From the NCBI GenBank assembly GCA_965151315.1, contig CBCTZG010000034.1, positions 1-31,554 of the forward strand: a stretch of DNA of 31,554 nucleotides. The letters are read 5' to 3'. The translations under genes and the position numbers were made by a program. This document shows, one piece after another, positions 30,006-31,554 of the stretch; position 1 is the first letter of the stretch; the number at the start of each line of letters is the position of its first letter. This DNA is from Avimonoglobus sp965151315 (GTDB lineage Bacteria > Bacillota > Clostridia > UBA1381). The notes under the pieces were generated by a model that made no database searches, was not told the origin of the DNA, and was given only the letters and a program-made list of their open reading frames with translations.

Positions 30006-31490
30006 ATGAAAAAAATATTGAGTCTGGTGACCGCCGGCCTGATGCTGCTGCCGTATAGTGTGCAGGCGTCGGATCTGAGCCAATGGGCGGAGCCGGATTA
30101 TGAGGCAGCCAGCCAGGCGGGGCTGATCTCGTCGGAGCTTGTCTCGAAAAATTTACAGGAGAATATTACCCGGCAGGAATTCTGCCAGCTGATCATGAAA
30201 ATTTATGATCACATTGCTAAGAACGCCGTACCGGACGCAGATTTGGCCTCTCCCTTTGTGGATACAGCCGACGTCAACGTGGTGCGGGCGTATAACCGGG
30301 GCATTATCGCCGGCCGGTCCGCGGAGATTTTCGACCCGGAGGGGGCCATCACCCGGCAGGAAATGACGAAGATGCTCATCAACACCCTAAAGGCCGCTGA
30401 GGTGAACGTGGTTGTTTTAAAATCCGAGGTGGATACCCTCATAGAGGATTTTGAGGATATTGTAGAGGCGTCGGACTGGGCCAGCATCGAGCTTGCTATT
30501 GCGCTGAAATATGGTATTATCGCCGGTTCGGAGGAAAGCGCCGTGGAGCCGCTGGGATATGTGACCCGGGAGCAGGCCATCAGCCTGATCCAGCGTACCT
30601 ATACACAGTTTGCCCAGGAAAAGGTTTCTTATACATTGCCGGAGTTTTTAACCCTGTACGACGGCTTTACTGCCACTGAGGATGTTGAGCTGGAATGGAC
30701 CAGCATCGATACAGCGAAAAATTACACGGTGATCGTGAAAGACAGCACATACCGGGAAGCCATGCGCCTGGACACAAAAAAGACCCAGGCGGTGATCCCC
30801 GTATCGGACCTGGAGCACGGTGAGGTCTACTATGTGACCATTGGTACGCTGCTGGAAGATGGTACGGAGGTATTCAGCACACCGGTAGAATTTAAATATC
30901 AGGATCCTACCCGCCCGGCGGTATCTGTCCGCCCGGTGATGTCCGGGGCGGCCATGACCACGGCCAGTCAGACGAAAGCGGAGCTGGAGGCCAAGGAAGC
31001 GCGGGTATTCCCCAACGGGCAGCCATTTACTTCCCAGGCGGAGGCCTCCGCCCATATGAAAACGGTGGAAGTGCCGGTCTGGGTGCTGCAGAGCGACGGC
31101 ACTAAAAAGCCGGGGACCCGGAGCCTGACGGTAAATGAAAATCTGGCCAGCGACGTGGTAAATATTTTCACGGAGATCTTCAACGACCCGTCCCAGTTCC
31201 CCATCAAGGACGTAGGCGGTTATTCCTGGCGGAGCACGGCGTTTGGCGGGACTTCGCACCACAGTTATGGCACCTGCATCGACATCAACTCTATGGAAAA
31301 CTATTATTCTATGGCCGACGGTACGGCCATCACCGGGAAATACTGGAAACCCGGGGAAGACCCGTACTCAATCCCGGCGGACAGTATTGTTGTCAGGACC
31401 TTTGCTAAATACGGCTGGCTCTGGGGCGGCAACGCCTGGGGCGAGGACGGCAAAAAGGACTACATGCACTTTACCTATTTAGGGAAATAA
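30006..31490 (+). CDS. Exported SLH-domain protein with M15 (D-alanyl-D-alanine carboxypeptidase-like) peptidase
   Basis: A 494-residue exported protein. The signal peptide (MKKILSLVTAGLMLLPYSVQA) is followed by surface-layer homology repeats, about residues 30-190, seen as TRQEFCQLIMKIYDHI, YNRGIIAGRSAEIFDPEGA-TRQEMTKML and LKYGIIAGSEE. These probably bind cell-wall polymers. A fibronectin-III-like beta domain lies at about 205-300. The C-terminal third is an M15 zinc peptidase: SHHSYGTCIDIN (zinc His and Asp), then GWLWGGNAWG and DYMHF with the last zinc histidine. It probably trims peptidoglycan peptides at the surface. ATG 30006 is chosen because AAAGGA precedes it and the signal peptide begins there; the spacing is long (11). 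Confidence 0.9.
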   Translation: MKKILSLVTAGLMLLPYSVQASDLSQWAEPDYEAASQAGLISSELVSKNLQENITRQEFCQLIMKIYDHIAKNAVPDADLASPFVDTADVNVVRAYNRGIIAGRSAEIFDPEGAITRQEMTKMLINTLKAAEVNVVVLKSEVDTLIEDFEDIVEASDWASIELAIALKYGIIAGSEESAVEPLGYVTREQAISLIQRTYTQFAQEKVSYTLPEFLTLYDGFTATEDVELEWTSIDTAKNYTVIVKDSTYREAMRLDTKKTQAVIPVSDLEHGEVYYVTIGTLLEDGTEVFSTPVEFKYQDPTRPAVSVRPVMSGAAMTTASQTKAELEAKEARVFPNGQPFTSQAEASAHMKTVEVPVWVLQSDGTKKPGTRSLTVNENLASDVVNIFTEIFNDPSQFPIKDVGGYSWRSTAFGGTSHHSYGTCIDINSMENYYSMADGTAITGKYWKPGEDPYSIPADSIVVRTFAKYGWLWGGNAWGEDGKKDYMHFTYLGK

Positions 31491-31533
31491 ATACCCCCTC
31501 CGCTATGTGAAGTTGTAAGATAAAGGTAGACAC

Positions 31534-31554
31534 ATGGAAAACCACCATGTTGTT
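31534..31554 (+). CDS. Possible 5' end of a further gene (partial)
   Basis: ATG 31534 opens a frame (MENHHVV) that runs to the window edge, with AAAGG seven bases upstream. Seven codons are too few to assign anything; it could be chance. Between 31491 and 31533 nothing else is seen. Confidence 0.3.

Overview
The window reads as a chromosomal segment of an anaerobic, fermentative Clostridia-type Firmicute (Bacillota). The grounds are near-consensus Shine-Dalgarno and sigma-A promoter sequences, a multi-subunit HndABCD/HydABC-type [FeFe] hydrogenase with a sensory-hydrogenase-like companion, a DnaD-domain replication protein, SLH-domain surface proteins and no respiratory genes. I cannot name the species. 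No tRNA, rRNA, CRISPR array or complete insertion sequence was found.

Layout. 1-2.0 kb: the tail of an upstream gene, a 52-residue unknown and a MATE exporter, then a gene-free stretch that looks like a 227-bp MITE-like element. 2.0-4.4 kb: a glycoside-hydrolase-like protein and a small unknown, ending at a bidirectional terminator. 4.4-11.8 kb: rpoC and rpoB on the minus strand, without the ribosomal-protein genes that usually precede them, divergent from a DnaD-domain gene (12.1-13.0 kb). 13.0-14.5 kb: small accessory genes, comprising one unknown, three ribbon-helix-helix (RHH) genes with closely related promoters but different operator-like repeats, and two near-identical candidate small-RNA genes that converge on two of them. 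This is the part that looks least like described biology. 14.5-15.1 kb: an HD-domain hydrolase.

15.2-23.6 kb, minus strand: a hydrogenase region in two transcription units. The upstream unit (DRTGG protein, RsbW-like ATPase, sensory-hydrogenase-like Fe-S protein, second DRTGG protein, PHP protein) looks regulatory. The downstream unit (hydC, HATPase protein, small 2Fe-2S protein, hydB, hydA) encodes a NAD- and probably ferredoxin-linked hydrogenase. A cluster of ATATCAA boxes lies between the units, and a Rex-like site lies upstream of the first, next to the divergent citrate synthase promoter.

23.8-26.7 kb: citrate synthase, a HAD phosphatase, a Nudix hydrolase and a CBS protein in one compact plus-strand unit. 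27.0-29.9 kb: a complete zinc-uptake operon (znuA-znuC-znuB-zur) with a Fur/Zur-type palindrome just after its promoter. 30.0-31.5 kb: an exported SLH/M15 peptidase. The window ends inside a possible further coding sequence.
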